Assembly (NCBI GenBank): GCA_011364965.1
Contig: RDOB01000004.1
Span: 422,309 to 486,308, forward strand
DNA length: 64,000 nt
DNA from: Candidatus Heimdallarchaeota archaeon
Lineage (GTDB): Archaea > Asgardarchaeota > Heimdallarchaeia > Hodarchaeales > Hodarchaeaceae
Direction of reading: 5' to 3'
Shown: positions 27,826 to 37,800 of the stretch, one piece after another
Layout: every line of letters begins with the position of its first letter
Numbering within the stretch: the first letter of the stretch is position 1
Notes under the pieces: model-generated
Databases searched by the model: none
Told to the model about the DNA's origin: nothing
Seen by the model: the letters and a program-made list of their open reading frames with translations, nothing else
Program-made: the position numbers and the translations under genes

Positions 27826-27972
27826 AAGTATACTAGGCAATTAATAGTTTTAAGTTATGAAAAAACCGTAAATTCAGCTATAATATTTCACACGGGGTCT
27901 TCTCTTAATTCTGTTCAAAATTAATAATTAAGGAGAACATCATCAATATAAATCCTCTCTGGATTGAGACTC

Positions 27973-29478
27973 TCATTTTTGGGAAAAACGATACCCACAG
28001 GTAATACAAAAGCTGGAATTCTCGATTCGATTGGTTCCACAAGTTGGACAAAACCTAATAGGAGAAATAATCTCTTCCTTCATAGCTACAGTAGGAGTTT
28101 CAACTTCTATTTCAGGTCTCATTTGTGATTCAGTTCTCAATTGTTGCCTGCAATTCGGACATGATGAAGAATGTTTAGAAAGGATTTGAGAACAGCGGGG
28201 ACACCGGGAATAACTCCACTGGACAGTGGATTTTCTAAAACGAAGCTCAATGACAAGATAGTATAAAATAAATCCCCCCATAACGAAACCTACAAAAAAA
28301 GTTACAGACGAATATTGCATGCTTTCTTTGACTATAGAATTTAATCCTTTATCCATCAGGAACGAAATAAATGTCGCAAATACAAGCGATAGCCCTAGAA
28401 GGAAGGTAAGAAGAATAGAATTGGGTTGTCGGGGTAAAATTTTTTGAAAGTGAATTCTCTCTGTCACTAAAGCGATTAAAAATAGACAGAGATAACTGTA
28501 TAGAAGGATTAGAAAGATATGGTTTTCAGAACTTGATTCGAAAAAACCAAGGATCAATACTGGGAGTAAGATAAACCCAAAACAAGCAATAGTTGCCCAA
28601 ATCAGAAAATTTGAATATGAAAAAGGAGTAGAAATATTAAAATTACAATTAGGGCACCAGTTTTGTGTAATGAGAAGTTTCTTTGAACAGTGAGGGCACC
28701 AGATCTCTTCGTGAATAGGGTTCAAGCGCCATAAGCGTTTAGAAAGCGCTATATGAGGTTTCACCCATGTGATCATTAATAAAAATACTAATAACTTCTG
28801 GAAGAAGGATCTTTCGTTAGAGAGGACTTTAGTATACTTTTGAAGAATCTTAACATATTCATTGGTTAGATTAAACGCAAAATTGTCTGCGTTGTGTATT
28901 TGCCTCATCTCGTTTATTCCATTACGAGCGATGAGAATATAGTTAATAAAAAGCCAAACGAGCAATGGAAATTGAAGATCAAATTGACCCCCTCTAAGAG
29001 GCGCGAATAAACTAATTACTAAAATTAGGAATAAAATATCTAAAATTATAAGAACTAGGAAAGATCGATAAAAGGACATTTTTCGGAGAGTTATCCTTTT
29101 AAGATGTTTAACTAGTAAGATTTTGTAAATAAGAAATCCCAGCATCCCTTTTCGATCAACAGAGGAAAAAGGTTCAGAGAAAAAGCGAGAGGAGATTAAT
29201 AAGGTAGATTTCTCAAACTTGTTGTTTATCATTGAGGCTTTATCAAGAAAAATCATTTGAGGAATAGAGGAAGAATAAATTTTGATATCTAGATCTGCTA
29301 GTTCTTTTTGTTGAAGGAGCTCCTGAAGGTTCGCAAGAGAGAGGACCTCACTGGGTTCGATTATTTCATATTGTATTCGATATAAACGTGCATTTAGGTA
29401 GAAATTCACAAACCACATAACAATAGTTGTAATAGCGTATCCTTCAAGAAAAATAATGAAGTAGTCGATCAGACTCAT
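27973..29478 (-). CDS. M48-peptidase-like membrane protein without catalytic motif, with zinc ribbons
   Basis: A 501-residue membrane protein with about eight helices. The arrangement follows M48 (HtpX/Ste24) peptidases: STLLISSRFFSEPFS, then a helix where HExxH should be, here GFLIYKILLVKH (114-125), and a later NEMRQIHNADNFAFNL that keeps the E...AD of the third metal ligand region, followed by PHIALSKRLWRLNP. Without HExxH it should be inactive. Three four-cysteine zinc ribbons follow (CPHC...CPNC; CPRC...CPNC; CPTC...CITC). It could be a scaffold or sensor built from a former protease. The family link is inferred from motif order. Confidence 0.55.
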   Translation of the reverse strand: MSLIDYFIIFLEGYAITTIVMWFVNFYLNARLYRIQYEIIEPSEVLSLANLQELLQQKELADLDIKIYSSSIPQMIFLDKASMINNKFEKSTLLISSRFFSEPFSSVDRKGMLGFLIYKILLVKHLKRITLRKMSFYRSFLVLIILDILFLILVISLFAPLRGGQFDLQFPLLVWLFINYILIARNGINEMRQIHNADNFAFNLTNEYVKILQKYTKVLSNERSFFQKLLVFLLMITWVKPHIALSKRLWRLNPIHEEIWCPHCSKKLLITQNWCPNCNFNISTPFSYSNFLIWATIACFGFILLPVLILGFFESSSENHIFLILLYSYLCLFLIALVTERIHFQKILPRQPNSILLTFLLGLSLVFATFISFLMDKGLNSIVKESMQYSSVTFFVGFVMGGFILYYLVIELRFRKSTVQWSYSRCPRCSQILSKHSSSCPNCRQQLRTESQMRPEIEVETPTVAMKEEIISPIRFCPTCGTNRIENSSFCITCGYRFSQK

Positions 29479-29611
29479 ATTTTACCCCTGAAGTTCACAA
29501 ACTGCGTCAAGCTTTATAAACTCTTAGAGAGAAAAAGAAAATCCATTATACTGCTTCTATAAATATGAACCATTTTTTTCTATTTTCAACAGCTCTTTCT
29601 TAATACGTTTC

Positions 29612-29650
29612 CCTAGCAAACAGACATTAGATCAAGCAAGAACTGCTGTA
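29612..29650 (-). repeat. Partial copy of dispersed decayed coding segment
   Basis: ACAGACATTAGATCAAGCA matches the outer part of the family seen at 62610 (ACAGACCTCAGATCAAGCG), but the core is missing. Confidence 0.35.
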
Positions 29651-29751
29651 ATGGAGTATTAAGAAATACATTTTAAACATATTTTCCTTCATAATTGGCG
29701 TTTTTAAGCCATAAAAACTGGAAAAAAGCTGAAAACAAAGATAAAACTTCT

Positions 29752-30023
29752 TTATGAATATTTAGGTAGTAGTTCAAAACGCGCATCATTATGACGCTCA
29801 CGGGTAGCTAAGGCATTTTTTTGTAAAGACAAGAAGAATTTCCTGAGAGCGCGGGAGATCAGTTTCAGCATTGAATTCAAAATAATCAAAACTGGTGTCA
29901 GGTTCTCCAATAAGGACAATTTTCAAGAGATTTTCATTCTCAGAAGCCTGTTCAAAACACTACTTCAGCAGCTTTATTGAAAAATAATTTACTTTCAATT
30001 ATTATTGCTTTAATATATTTCAT
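29752..30023 (-). pseudogene. Possible decayed small protein gene
   Basis: Starting from ATG at 30023, three minus-strand frames join into a protein of about 90 residues: MKYIKAIIIESKLFFNKAAE, then NENLLKIVLIGEPDTSFDYF and ATRERHNDARFELLPKYS. The shifts fall near 29962 and 29820. The central 50-codon stretch looks like real beta-rich protein. No family is recognised, and chance open frames are possible in such AT-rich DNA. Confidence 0.4.
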
Positions 30024-30137
30024 TCCTTTTGCTATTGGATAAAAATGGAAGAAAAGGAATTAATCAAACGATTCGGAGAAGAACATCGAAAATATATTAA
30101 AAAAACCCATGTTTTTTCCCATATCGTAAAAATATAA
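30001..30137 (+). pseudogene. C-terminal fragment of an ICMT/PEMT-like methyltransferase
   Basis: IIALIYFIPFAIG is followed, after a frameshift, by MEEKELIKRFGEEHRKYIKK, which is the EE...F..EY..Y signature of the methyltransferases at 8971 and 56330. Nothing of the front half remains. Confidence 0.6.
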
Positions 30138-30213
30138 GAAATTCATGGGATTTCCATTTTCTAGAGGAGAAAATTGAAAAAACTGTATCTCTGAAAGGCA
30201 ATAAAAAGAGTTT

Positions 30214-31215
30214 TTAATCATATGGAGTGTGATCATAAGGAAAGGGAATGAGGGGTTTATTATCTAGAATATTTTCGATTTCTTCCAAATCTTCTTGAGA
30301 TAAAGAGAACTGTACGGACTGTGTATTTTCAATGATTTGAGAAGAGGTTGATGCACCTGTAATCGCAGATGTAATTTGAGGTTGCCGAAGAATCCAAGCT
30401 AGAGATAATTGGGATTGATACATCTTAAGTTCTGAAGCTAGGGTTGATAATCTAACTAATTTTGATCGAAGATTATTTTTTTCAAGTATTTCTTGAAATC
30501 TTTTAGCTCTTTCTTCAGTTTGACCTCCCCGACTAGTAGAAGGGATATTTTTATTATATTTTCCTGTTAAAATCCCATAATAAAGTGGTGACCAAACCAC
30601 AATACCCATTTCATAACGTTTGCAAATATCTATTACCTCGTTTTCGATATATCTGTCAATCATATTATATCGAGGTTGTTCAACACTTGGCAAAGCCAAA
30701 TTATGTTCCTTTGCGACACATATTATCCTTTCAAGCTCAGCAGCCGTAAAAATCGATGTCCCCCAATAATGAATCTTCCCTTGTGTAATCAGATCATCCA
30801 TAGTACGAACAGTTTCCAAAAGATTAGTCCTTAAATCATATGAATGGCAAAAGTAAATATCCAGATAATCTAGAGAAAACCGAGTCAAAGAATTCTCGAT
30901 TGATTCTTTTATATGTTTTCGGCCTAATCCACGATTATTAACATTTTTACTCATTTCCCAATAAACCTTAGAACTAATGACCAAATCTTTTCGTGAAACT
31001 ACCTCGTCCTTAAGGAAGCTTCCAATAATCTCCTCTGCTTTTCCAGTAGCATATATATCTGCGCAATCAAAGAAATTGATTCCATTCTCGACAGCTGTTA
31101 TCATACATTTCTTCGAAGCCTCTTCATCTATACTTTCTCCATAAGTCATCCAAGAGCCCAAAGCAATTTCACTTAAAAATAATCCTGTACTACCCATGCG
31201 TCTATATTTCATCAT
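30214..31215 (-). CDS. Aldo/keto reductase (Kv-beta-like group)
   Basis: A 333-residue NADPH-dependent aldehyde/ketone reductase with a TIM barrel. The catalytic tetrad is complete: D50 and Y55 (FFDCADIYATG), K83 (ISSKVYW) and H124 (FCHSYD). The cofactor end has AITGASTSSQIIENTQS, typical of family members related to potassium channel beta subunits. The substrate is unknown. It is divergent from a winged-helix gene 160 bp away that may regulate it. Confidence 0.95.
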   Translation of the reverse strand: MMKYRRMGSTGLFLSEIALGSWMTYGESIDEEASKKCMITAVENGINFFDCADIYATGKAEEIIGSFLKDEVVSRKDLVISSKVYWEMSKNVNNRGLGRKHIKESIENSLTRFSLDYLDIYFCHSYDLRTNLLETVRTMDDLITQGKIHYWGTSIFTAAELERIICVAKEHNLALPSVEQPRYNMIDRYIENEVIDICKRYEMGIVVWSPLYYGILTGKYNKNIPSTSRGGQTEERAKRFQEILEKNNLRSKLVRLSTLASELKMYQSQLSLAWILRQPQITSAITGASTSSQIIENTQSVQFSLSQEDLEEIENILDNKPLIPFPYDHTPYD

Positions 31216-31374
31216 TACTCTTCCTAAAACATAAATTGATAAATTAAATTAAATTTAACAATTATGGTTAATGGTTCGCAATGCTAGTATTTATAATTTA
31301 CCTCACTGGTAATTGATCAACCTTCATATACAAAAATTTAAATAAGCAGAGTTATAGTTTATAATGAACAGTAA

Positions 31375-32034
31375 ATGCATCAAGAACCAGATCAGACACA
31401 GGATTTCATCACATATGAACCTGAGATAGTTAAATATCTCACGGAAGATCAGATAAAGTTAGTAAATGAGTACGATAGAATTATCAAAGCATTAAAGAAT
31501 AAATACTTGACTGTTAAAGAAATTCACGAACTTTATTTTAATTTCGACTTAAAAAAGTATAGATACAGTTTGAAAACCATCTATAAACATCTTGATAAGC
31601 TAGATAAACATGGACTTGTTAAAATCGCAGGTTATAGAGCGGTCAAAGGAAAAAGAGTGTCTGAAAAGATCTATACTCGAACAGCTCATTTATTTTATCC
31701 AATGTTTATTACCAAACCATCCAAAGAAGAGGAGGAAAAGCACTGGCATAATGCAAATGGAATTTATCATATATTATCTTATTTAATGAAGAAACAAAAT
31801 ATACCTTCAGGTCAAAAGGAACAATTTTTCGATTTCTATGGCCATTTTCAAAAAATAAAATTTAATATCCTCCTTGAGATCTTGGAATCCCTAACAAGTA
31901 ATATGGAGATTGCTGCTTTCCTTAGTTCCATCAGTGTAGATGAAGTAAATGATGTTAATGATATTATTACAATTTTAGCTTACTTCATTCGGTTCCCTGA
32001 GATGTTAGAGCAATTAAAAGGCATTTTTATTTGA
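31375..32034 (+). CDS. Winged-helix transcriptional regulator
   Basis: A 219-residue protein. Residues about 33-85 form a winged helix: LTVKEIHELYFNF, recognition helix SLKTIYKHLDKLDKHGLV and a wing ending VSEKIYTRTAHLFYP. The remaining 120 residues are helical and may dimerise or bind a ligand. Its position divergent to the aldo/keto reductase suggests control of that gene or of itself. It starts at an ATG close to a TATA-like stretch. Confidence 0.7.
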   Translation: MHQEPDQTQDFITYEPEIVKYLTEDQIKLVNEYDRIIKALKNKYLTVKEIHELYFNFDLKKYRYSLKTIYKHLDKLDKHGLVKIAGYRAVKGKRVSEKIYTRTAHLFYPMFITKPSKEEEEKHWHNANGIYHILSYLMKKQNIPSGQKEQFFDFYGHFQKIKFNILLEILESLTSNMEIAAFLSSISVDEVNDVNDIITILAYFIRFPEMLEQLKGIFI

Positions 32035-32269
32035 AAAATTTACCCTATTTACTTCTCAAAACCCTTTAATAAAGGAATATCAAGCTTTTTCTTTGAATAA
32101 AATGTTAGTTTAAAACTTCAATATAAATCGATACTCCCAAATTCCTATCTTAATACTAAGGTCCTAATCAATATAAATTATTGCCAATTTTTTTTTTCAC
32201 CTTTGAAAAATCTTTTTTTCAAAAAAAAATATAAGAAATGAAATTTCTAATCTATTTGGTGATAAAAAT

Positions 32270-32824
32270 ATGTCCATTCCCTCGGAAAGTGTGATTATTA
32301 AGGCCATTTCACATGATATTAGACGAGAGATTTTAAGAATGGTTAATATCGAACCACGAAAATTTACTGATCTTTTAAACTTTTTTGATATTTCAACAGG
32401 AAAATTAAATTATCATCTAAACCAGATTCAGGGTTTTATAATGAAAAATGAAGAGACGTCACTCTATGGAATTTCTTCGTTGGGTTTGAAAGCTCTTGAA
32501 ATACTGGATATGATTAATCAAGATATTCAAGATACAGATCAGTCATTATTGAAAAAAGCTTTTATCTCTCAAAAAGAAGCAAGTAGTCCGTTAGCTCTTC
32601 AAGGAATAAACATTAGTATTGGAATGATCTGTTTTTTTATTATAATTCATATTTTATTATCAATTATTGTCATCACTGATCCAAAGACTCCATTTATTGT
32701 TCCTTTTTTATTGGCAGCAATATTAATTGGAGAAGTATTAATTTTAATATGGCTTTTTAGGATAAAAAAATCAATCCCAACCTTCTTAAACCGTTTTTTT
32801 AAACATTTGAATGAAAATCAATAA
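32270..32824 (+). CDS. Membrane-bound ArsR-type helix-turn-helix protein
   Basis: A 184-residue protein. The first 85 residues are a winged helix of the ArsR-like kind (AISHDIRREILRMVNIEP, then FTDLLNFFDISTGKLNYHLN). Residues about 112-165 form two membrane helices separated by a short loop (VITDPKTPF). A DNA-binding domain tied to the membrane suggests release or signalling through the membrane. The next gene, 35 bp on, encodes an M50-like metalloprotease, so the pair is probably co-transcribed. Confidence 0.75.
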   Translation: MSIPSESVIIKAISHDIRREILRMVNIEPRKFTDLLNFFDISTGKLNYHLNQIQGFIMKNEETSLYGISSLGLKALEILDMINQDIQDTDQSLLKKAFISQKEASSPLALQGINISIGMICFFIIIHILLSIIVITDPKTPFIVPFLLAAILIGEVLILIWLFRIKKSIPTFLNRFFKHLNENQ

Positions 32825-32859
32825 TAATTTAGATTATTGAGATAAGTGAGAACACTAAT

Positions 32860-33618
32860 ATGCAAAAAATTCGCTTTAGAAAGAGAAAAATCTCAATAGA
32901 AAGTTATTTCTCTTTATTACTCATTTTCTTTATGTTATTGCCTATCGTACCTCTTATAGCGTTTATTAATATGTTTGCTCATGAGGGTGGTCATGGCTTG
33001 GTAATAGTACCAGCTATCATCATTAATCAGGAAATTCCAGGTGTTCCCACGGAAGGAATGCAAGAAAATCCATTTAAAAAATTTCCAATGGGTATATTCT
33101 CATTGATTCTAGCGTTTCCTTTGGGCATTATAGCAAATGGAGTTTTATTATATCTTGCTATTAAAAATATATTATTAATTAGGAATTATGAATCAATAAA
33201 AGAATTAATCCAGTTCTCAATTCTATTATCATTCTCGATTCTTAATTTCAGCGCCATATTAACCAATTTTTTCGGATCTGATTTTGCATTCCTTGTTAAA
33301 GATATTTTACAGGTTCCTATTGAGGAACAGTGGTTTAAATATACGTTACGTATCATTTCATATTTAGTTTTTCCAATCCTCTTAACAATCCTCCAAGATT
33401 TGGAGCTCGAAAAAATACTAATTATTATTGTTGCTACATATTTATCGAATCAGATTACAGTTGAGCTAATTGTCCCTTTGGTCACACCACTGTTAATGGT
33501 TAACTTTTGGTGGCTGTTTATCATTGGATTGCCAGTATTAATTATTGTAATGTTGTTTCTAATTAAGAATCTTGAATTATTACAAGATAGGAGGAGTGAG
33601 GATTTGGGAATGACATGA
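32860..33618 (+). CDS. M50-like (site-2 protease type) membrane protein
   Basis: A 252-residue protein with about six helices. The zinc motif HExxH appears inside the first helix as NMFAHEGGHGLVI (H41, E42, H45). A later membrane segment has NFFGSDF with D141, fitting the third ligand of M50 proteases. It could cut within the membrane. Family assignment is by motif; the protein is shorter than most M50 members and lacks a PDZ domain. It follows the HTH-membrane protein and could be its activating protease. Confidence 0.6.
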   Translation: MQKIRFRKRKISIESYFSLLLIFFMLLPIVPLIAFINMFAHEGGHGLVIVPAIIINQEIPGVPTEGMQENPFKKFPMGIFSLILAFPLGIIANGVLLYLAIKNILLIRNYESIKELIQFSILLSFSILNFSAILTNFFGSDFAFLVKDILQVPIEEQWFKYTLRIISYLVFPILLTILQDLELEKILIIIVATYLSNQITVELIVPLVTPLLMVNFWWLFIIGLPVLIIVMLFLIKNLELLQDRRSEDLGMT

Positions 33619-33736
33619 TTACAGGAGACTTCAATTATGATAATTTCGTGTATCAAGTTATAAAAAGGTTACAAATTTGACATAAGAAATTATATAGATT
33701 TTTATTCATGAAATATAAAGCAGAAGTTGATAAAAC

Positions 33737-34507
33737 ATGACAATAATCCAAGTAAATGATATTAATATGTATTACGAGATGATTGGAGAAGGTTCCCCTC
33801 TATTATTTATTGGAGGTTTAGGATCAAGTTGTCGTAACTGGGATTATCAAATGCAAGCGTTTTCAAACAATTTCAAGGTTATTACCTTTGATTTACGAGG
33901 ACACGGAGAAACGGATAAGCCTGAAGGACCTTATACAATATCTTTATTTACAAAAGATGTCGCAGAATTAATTAAATTCTTAAAATCTTATCCTGTCCAT
34001 GTTGTAGGCCTTTCCATGGGTGCTATAATAGGATTTAAACTAGCAATTGATTATCCTCAACTTATTAAAACACTTACAGTGGTAAATATGGGTACTTCGT
34101 TTGAAAAAAAATGGTATTATTTATTTTTAATAGGTCTAAAGCTATTAGGTGTTAAAAAATTTGCTAAAGTTGTAGGACCAAAACTATTTATAAAAACAGA
34201 ACACAAAGAAATAGCACAAAAATGGATGGAAAGATTTTCGAAGAATGATAAGAAAATCTTGCTATATTCATTAAAAGCATTGAAGAATTGGGATATTACT
34301 AACCAACTTCCCAGAATTCAATGTCCAACTCTAGTGATTAGTTCTGATAGAGATCAAACACCTTTAAAATCGAAAAAAAGATGTGTTGCCTTGATACCAG
34401 ACGCAAAACTCATTATTATAGAAGATGCTGGTCATGTATTACCAATGGAAAAACCAGAGAAATTTAATGAGATTCTTGATGAATTTATATCAAATAAAAA
34501 ATTCTAA
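33737..34507 (+). CDS. Alpha/beta-fold hydrolase
   Basis: A 256-residue serine hydrolase. The nucleophile elbow is GLSMGA with S93, the acid is D204 (VISSDRDQTP), and the histidine is H233 (EDAGHVLPMEKPE). The oxyanion region GGLGSSCRNW is typical of esterases and lactone or ester hydrolases such as PcaD-like enzymes. It has no signal peptide. The substrate cannot be told. Confidence 0.92.
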   Translation: MTIIQVNDINMYYEMIGEGSPLLFIGGLGSSCRNWDYQMQAFSNNFKVITFDLRGHGETDKPEGPYTISLFTKDVAELIKFLKSYPVHVVGLSMGAIIGFKLAIDYPQLIKTLTVVNMGTSFEKKWYYLFLIGLKLLGVKKFAKVVGPKLFIKTEHKEIAQKWMERFSKNDKKILLYSLKALKNWDITNQLPRIQCPTLVISSDRDQTPLKSKKRCVALIPDAKLIIIEDAGHVLPMEKPEKFNEILDEFISNKKF

Positions 34508-34569
34508 ATAAGTAGATTCTTTCATATCCATTTTGCATTAAATAGGTTATGAATTTCGTCACAAATTTT

Positions 34570-34800
34570 CTATCTTCCCTTATTTAGATGAACTGGAGTA
34601 ATGAATGTAAAGTCAACCTTGGCCTCATCTGATAGATCATTTTTTAGAAAAGGCTTTTTTCTTTTAATAATGGAATTGTAGTGAAATTCTTCTTTTTTTC
34701 CTAGTTTCATTTTTTCTGAGAAAGTCCAGAAAATTAAAGGAAGATAAGTTTACCCAATGCACTCCAATAGAAACTAACCTCCAAATTTTGTGAAAGTTTA
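34570..34800 (-). pseudogene. Probable decayed C-terminus of an unidentified protein
   Basis: The minus strand carries FYKLSQNLEVSFYWSALGKL in one frame up to a stop at 34734. The adjacent frame continues PLIFWTFSEKMKLGKKEE and then SDEAKVDFTFITPVHLNKGR to a stop at 34570. Both look like real protein and join by one frameshift. No family is recognised. Confidence 0.4.
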
Positions 34801-34872
34801 TAAAAGAAGATGAGTCTATAGGATTTACTTAAGATTTTTAGGAAGGAAAACTTAAAGTGAGGAAATGGGAAG

Positions 34873-37800
34873 ATGAACAATATAAGAGGTATGAAAAGAT
34901 GGTTTCTATTACTAATTCTCGTAATATCATTTGTTAACATTTTCCAGCTTTATTGCAATAATTCTCAGGTGGAATTTAGAAGTAGTAATAATCCTACTAA
35001 ATTGGTGTTTAATGAAAAAACTAATGATTTACACGAGGAAGCTTTACAGGAATATCCAAATCAAGCTTTAAATATGATATATCCAAATGAAGGGTGGAAG
35101 TGGGAAGGTATTATATCTCATATTTCCATAGTCAAAGAGATACTAATAGAAGACATTGATAACGATGGATCTAATGAACTCATCTTAGTTGGAATCAGTC
35201 AAACTTGGTATTCGCATCTATGGATTCTCAAATGGGATTGGTATGAAGAAAAGTTAGAGTTAGAATATGAATGTCAATTAGAAGAATATCCGTTGGGAGG
35301 GGATAGTAGATTAGCTCGATTTGCTCTAGATTTCATAGATATAGACTCGGATGGTCAAAAAGAGGTAATTATATGTACATCCCACCAAATTTGTATAATA
35401 ACAAAGCAACAGCAAGATTATTCGTTAAGTGTTTTCGATTCCTTGCCAAATGGAATGTTGATCCCCGGAAACAATATGCGAGCCTATGCCTCTGGAGATT
35501 TCGATGGAGATGGAAAATACGAGATAATCGTATGCGGAACAAGTACTGATCCAATTCGGACTCTCCATTGGGATGGGGAGAAATTTGCGAAAGATAATTC
35601 CCCAATTACCTTACAAAGTCCTATAAATCCTTGGGGTGAGCCTGATGGAGTTAATCAGTTTTTTTATGGTGATGTAACCCATGATAACAGGCCTGAATTA
35701 GTTGTTTACCATGAATGGACACATATTCTTCATTTTTACCAGTGGAGCGGAACTCAATATATTCTAACGTACAACCATAGTGAACCAATAAATATTAACG
35801 CTGTGGTGGGGAAAGATTGCTTTTCAATTGCAGATATTAATCTAGATGGACAAAATGATCTTATTTTCACAGATAAAAGTATGACCTGGAAAGATAACGC
35901 GCTTCAGACAATATGGGAAGGGAATTACTTAGAGGGAACTATTGCAGGAGATGCAAATAATAATTATACAACAGATTTCGTCAGTGTGGTTGGAGAAAAT
36001 CTTTATTGTTATGAAATGACTTACCAAATCTTTGCTAATGGAACAGAAAGTGCATCGTTTGAAGTTTATTCTAATCCCATTGTAACTAGAACAATCACAC
36101 GCCATGCAATAGGGGATGTCCTTAATAATGGGTTAAATCAGATAGTTGTGTGTACAACTGACGGGTGGATTGGAATATATCTGATTATGAGAACTTACAA
36201 TGCAAACGATAAATCCTATTTGGATATATCGTCACTAATATTCCATGAGGATGTAGATAATGATGGAATACCTGATTTAATTGAACTTACATCTGCCTCT
36301 GAAGCCAGAGTGAACATTCGTCATTGGAATGGCTCTGATTTCCTGACATATTATACTTTCAAACTGGATGATTCCAATATTGCATCAGCAAACCTGATTG
36401 CTGGAGATATTACTAATGACGGTAAAACGGAGATATTAGTTTATAGTAAAGATCCTAATTATAATAAGAGCTGGTTATTGAAATGGAACCCAAATTTAGA
36501 AGAATTTAATTTCTTATTCAATTCAACTAGCAATTGGCTAGCTGCTACAGTTGGAGAACTAAACCATGACGGTCTAAATGAGCTATGTTGGGTGGAGGAA
36601 GACCGATTGGTCATAGGAAATTGGGATGGAGCTACAATATCAGAAGTATACTCGTTAGATCTTTTAACTAGCTCTTATGTTTATGATAAAACAGCACATC
36701 TCTGCATCGGAGATTATGATAATGATGGTGTTTCGGAACTCATTTGCGGATCCAGAGCCAATGAATTTAGAAGTTATTCAATTCAGATAATTGGATGGGA
36801 TGGAGGCAAATTTGATATCGAGTACGCGCATAATCGATGGACTGCCGCCCAAATCCTAGTTGCTGACTTTAATTTAGATGGTGCCCAAGAAGTAGGGATG
36901 TTTATCCTCACAGATTGGAATGATGAACCTGAAAAGCCAGGATATCATATTATGAAGTGGAATGCAAGTGAATCTGAATTTAACATTAAACAAACGCTGG
37001 CAATTTCCTCCCAAGGGGGAATAACACCTACTTGGTATAACGATTTTGATAATGATGTACAACCTGAATTACTATTCTTAGACTTTATCAATACAACACT
37101 TTCAATATATGAGCTCTCTAATGATGTATTAATGCTTTCTCCCCTTCAGTCGGTTATTATCTCGCATTATGCAACCCTTGCTATTTCCGATTTTGACCTA
37201 GATGGTTTGAATGAAGTCTTTATCTATGATATGAATCCTGTAGGACAAATAAAACAGACCCTCTACAACGACCTTTCCCCCCCCAAGATCTATTCCCCCT
37301 CCACCTTATCTATGTACACGTTAAGCTCCCTCACTCTCGAATTTAAAATAAAAGATTGGCCAGTCTTTAATCAAACATTAGCAGAAGTGAAGGTCTACTT
37401 GAACGAAACACTAAAATCAACACTGTTTACAGGAGAATTCAATTATAGTATTGAAACTGGTTTATATATTTCAGGAACGGTTATTGAATTAAAAATAGAG
37501 GCAAAAGATATCTATGAAAATACCCAAATAAAAAAATTCTACATTATTATCGATAAAACGAAACCTAATATGCTTACTCTAGATATCACTGACTTCAACG
37601 AATGCAACACAGAATTACTCTTAACAGGGAATGTTATGGATAATGCTGGGATTGAAAAAGTCGAATTCTATCTGAATGGGACTCTCATAGGAGCTACTTC
37701 AGAAGAAAATCATACCTTTAACTACTTATGGAACTTTCCAGCTTTCTATGCAGATGGGTCTTATAATATCACAGCTTTGGCATATGACTTTGTCGGTTTA

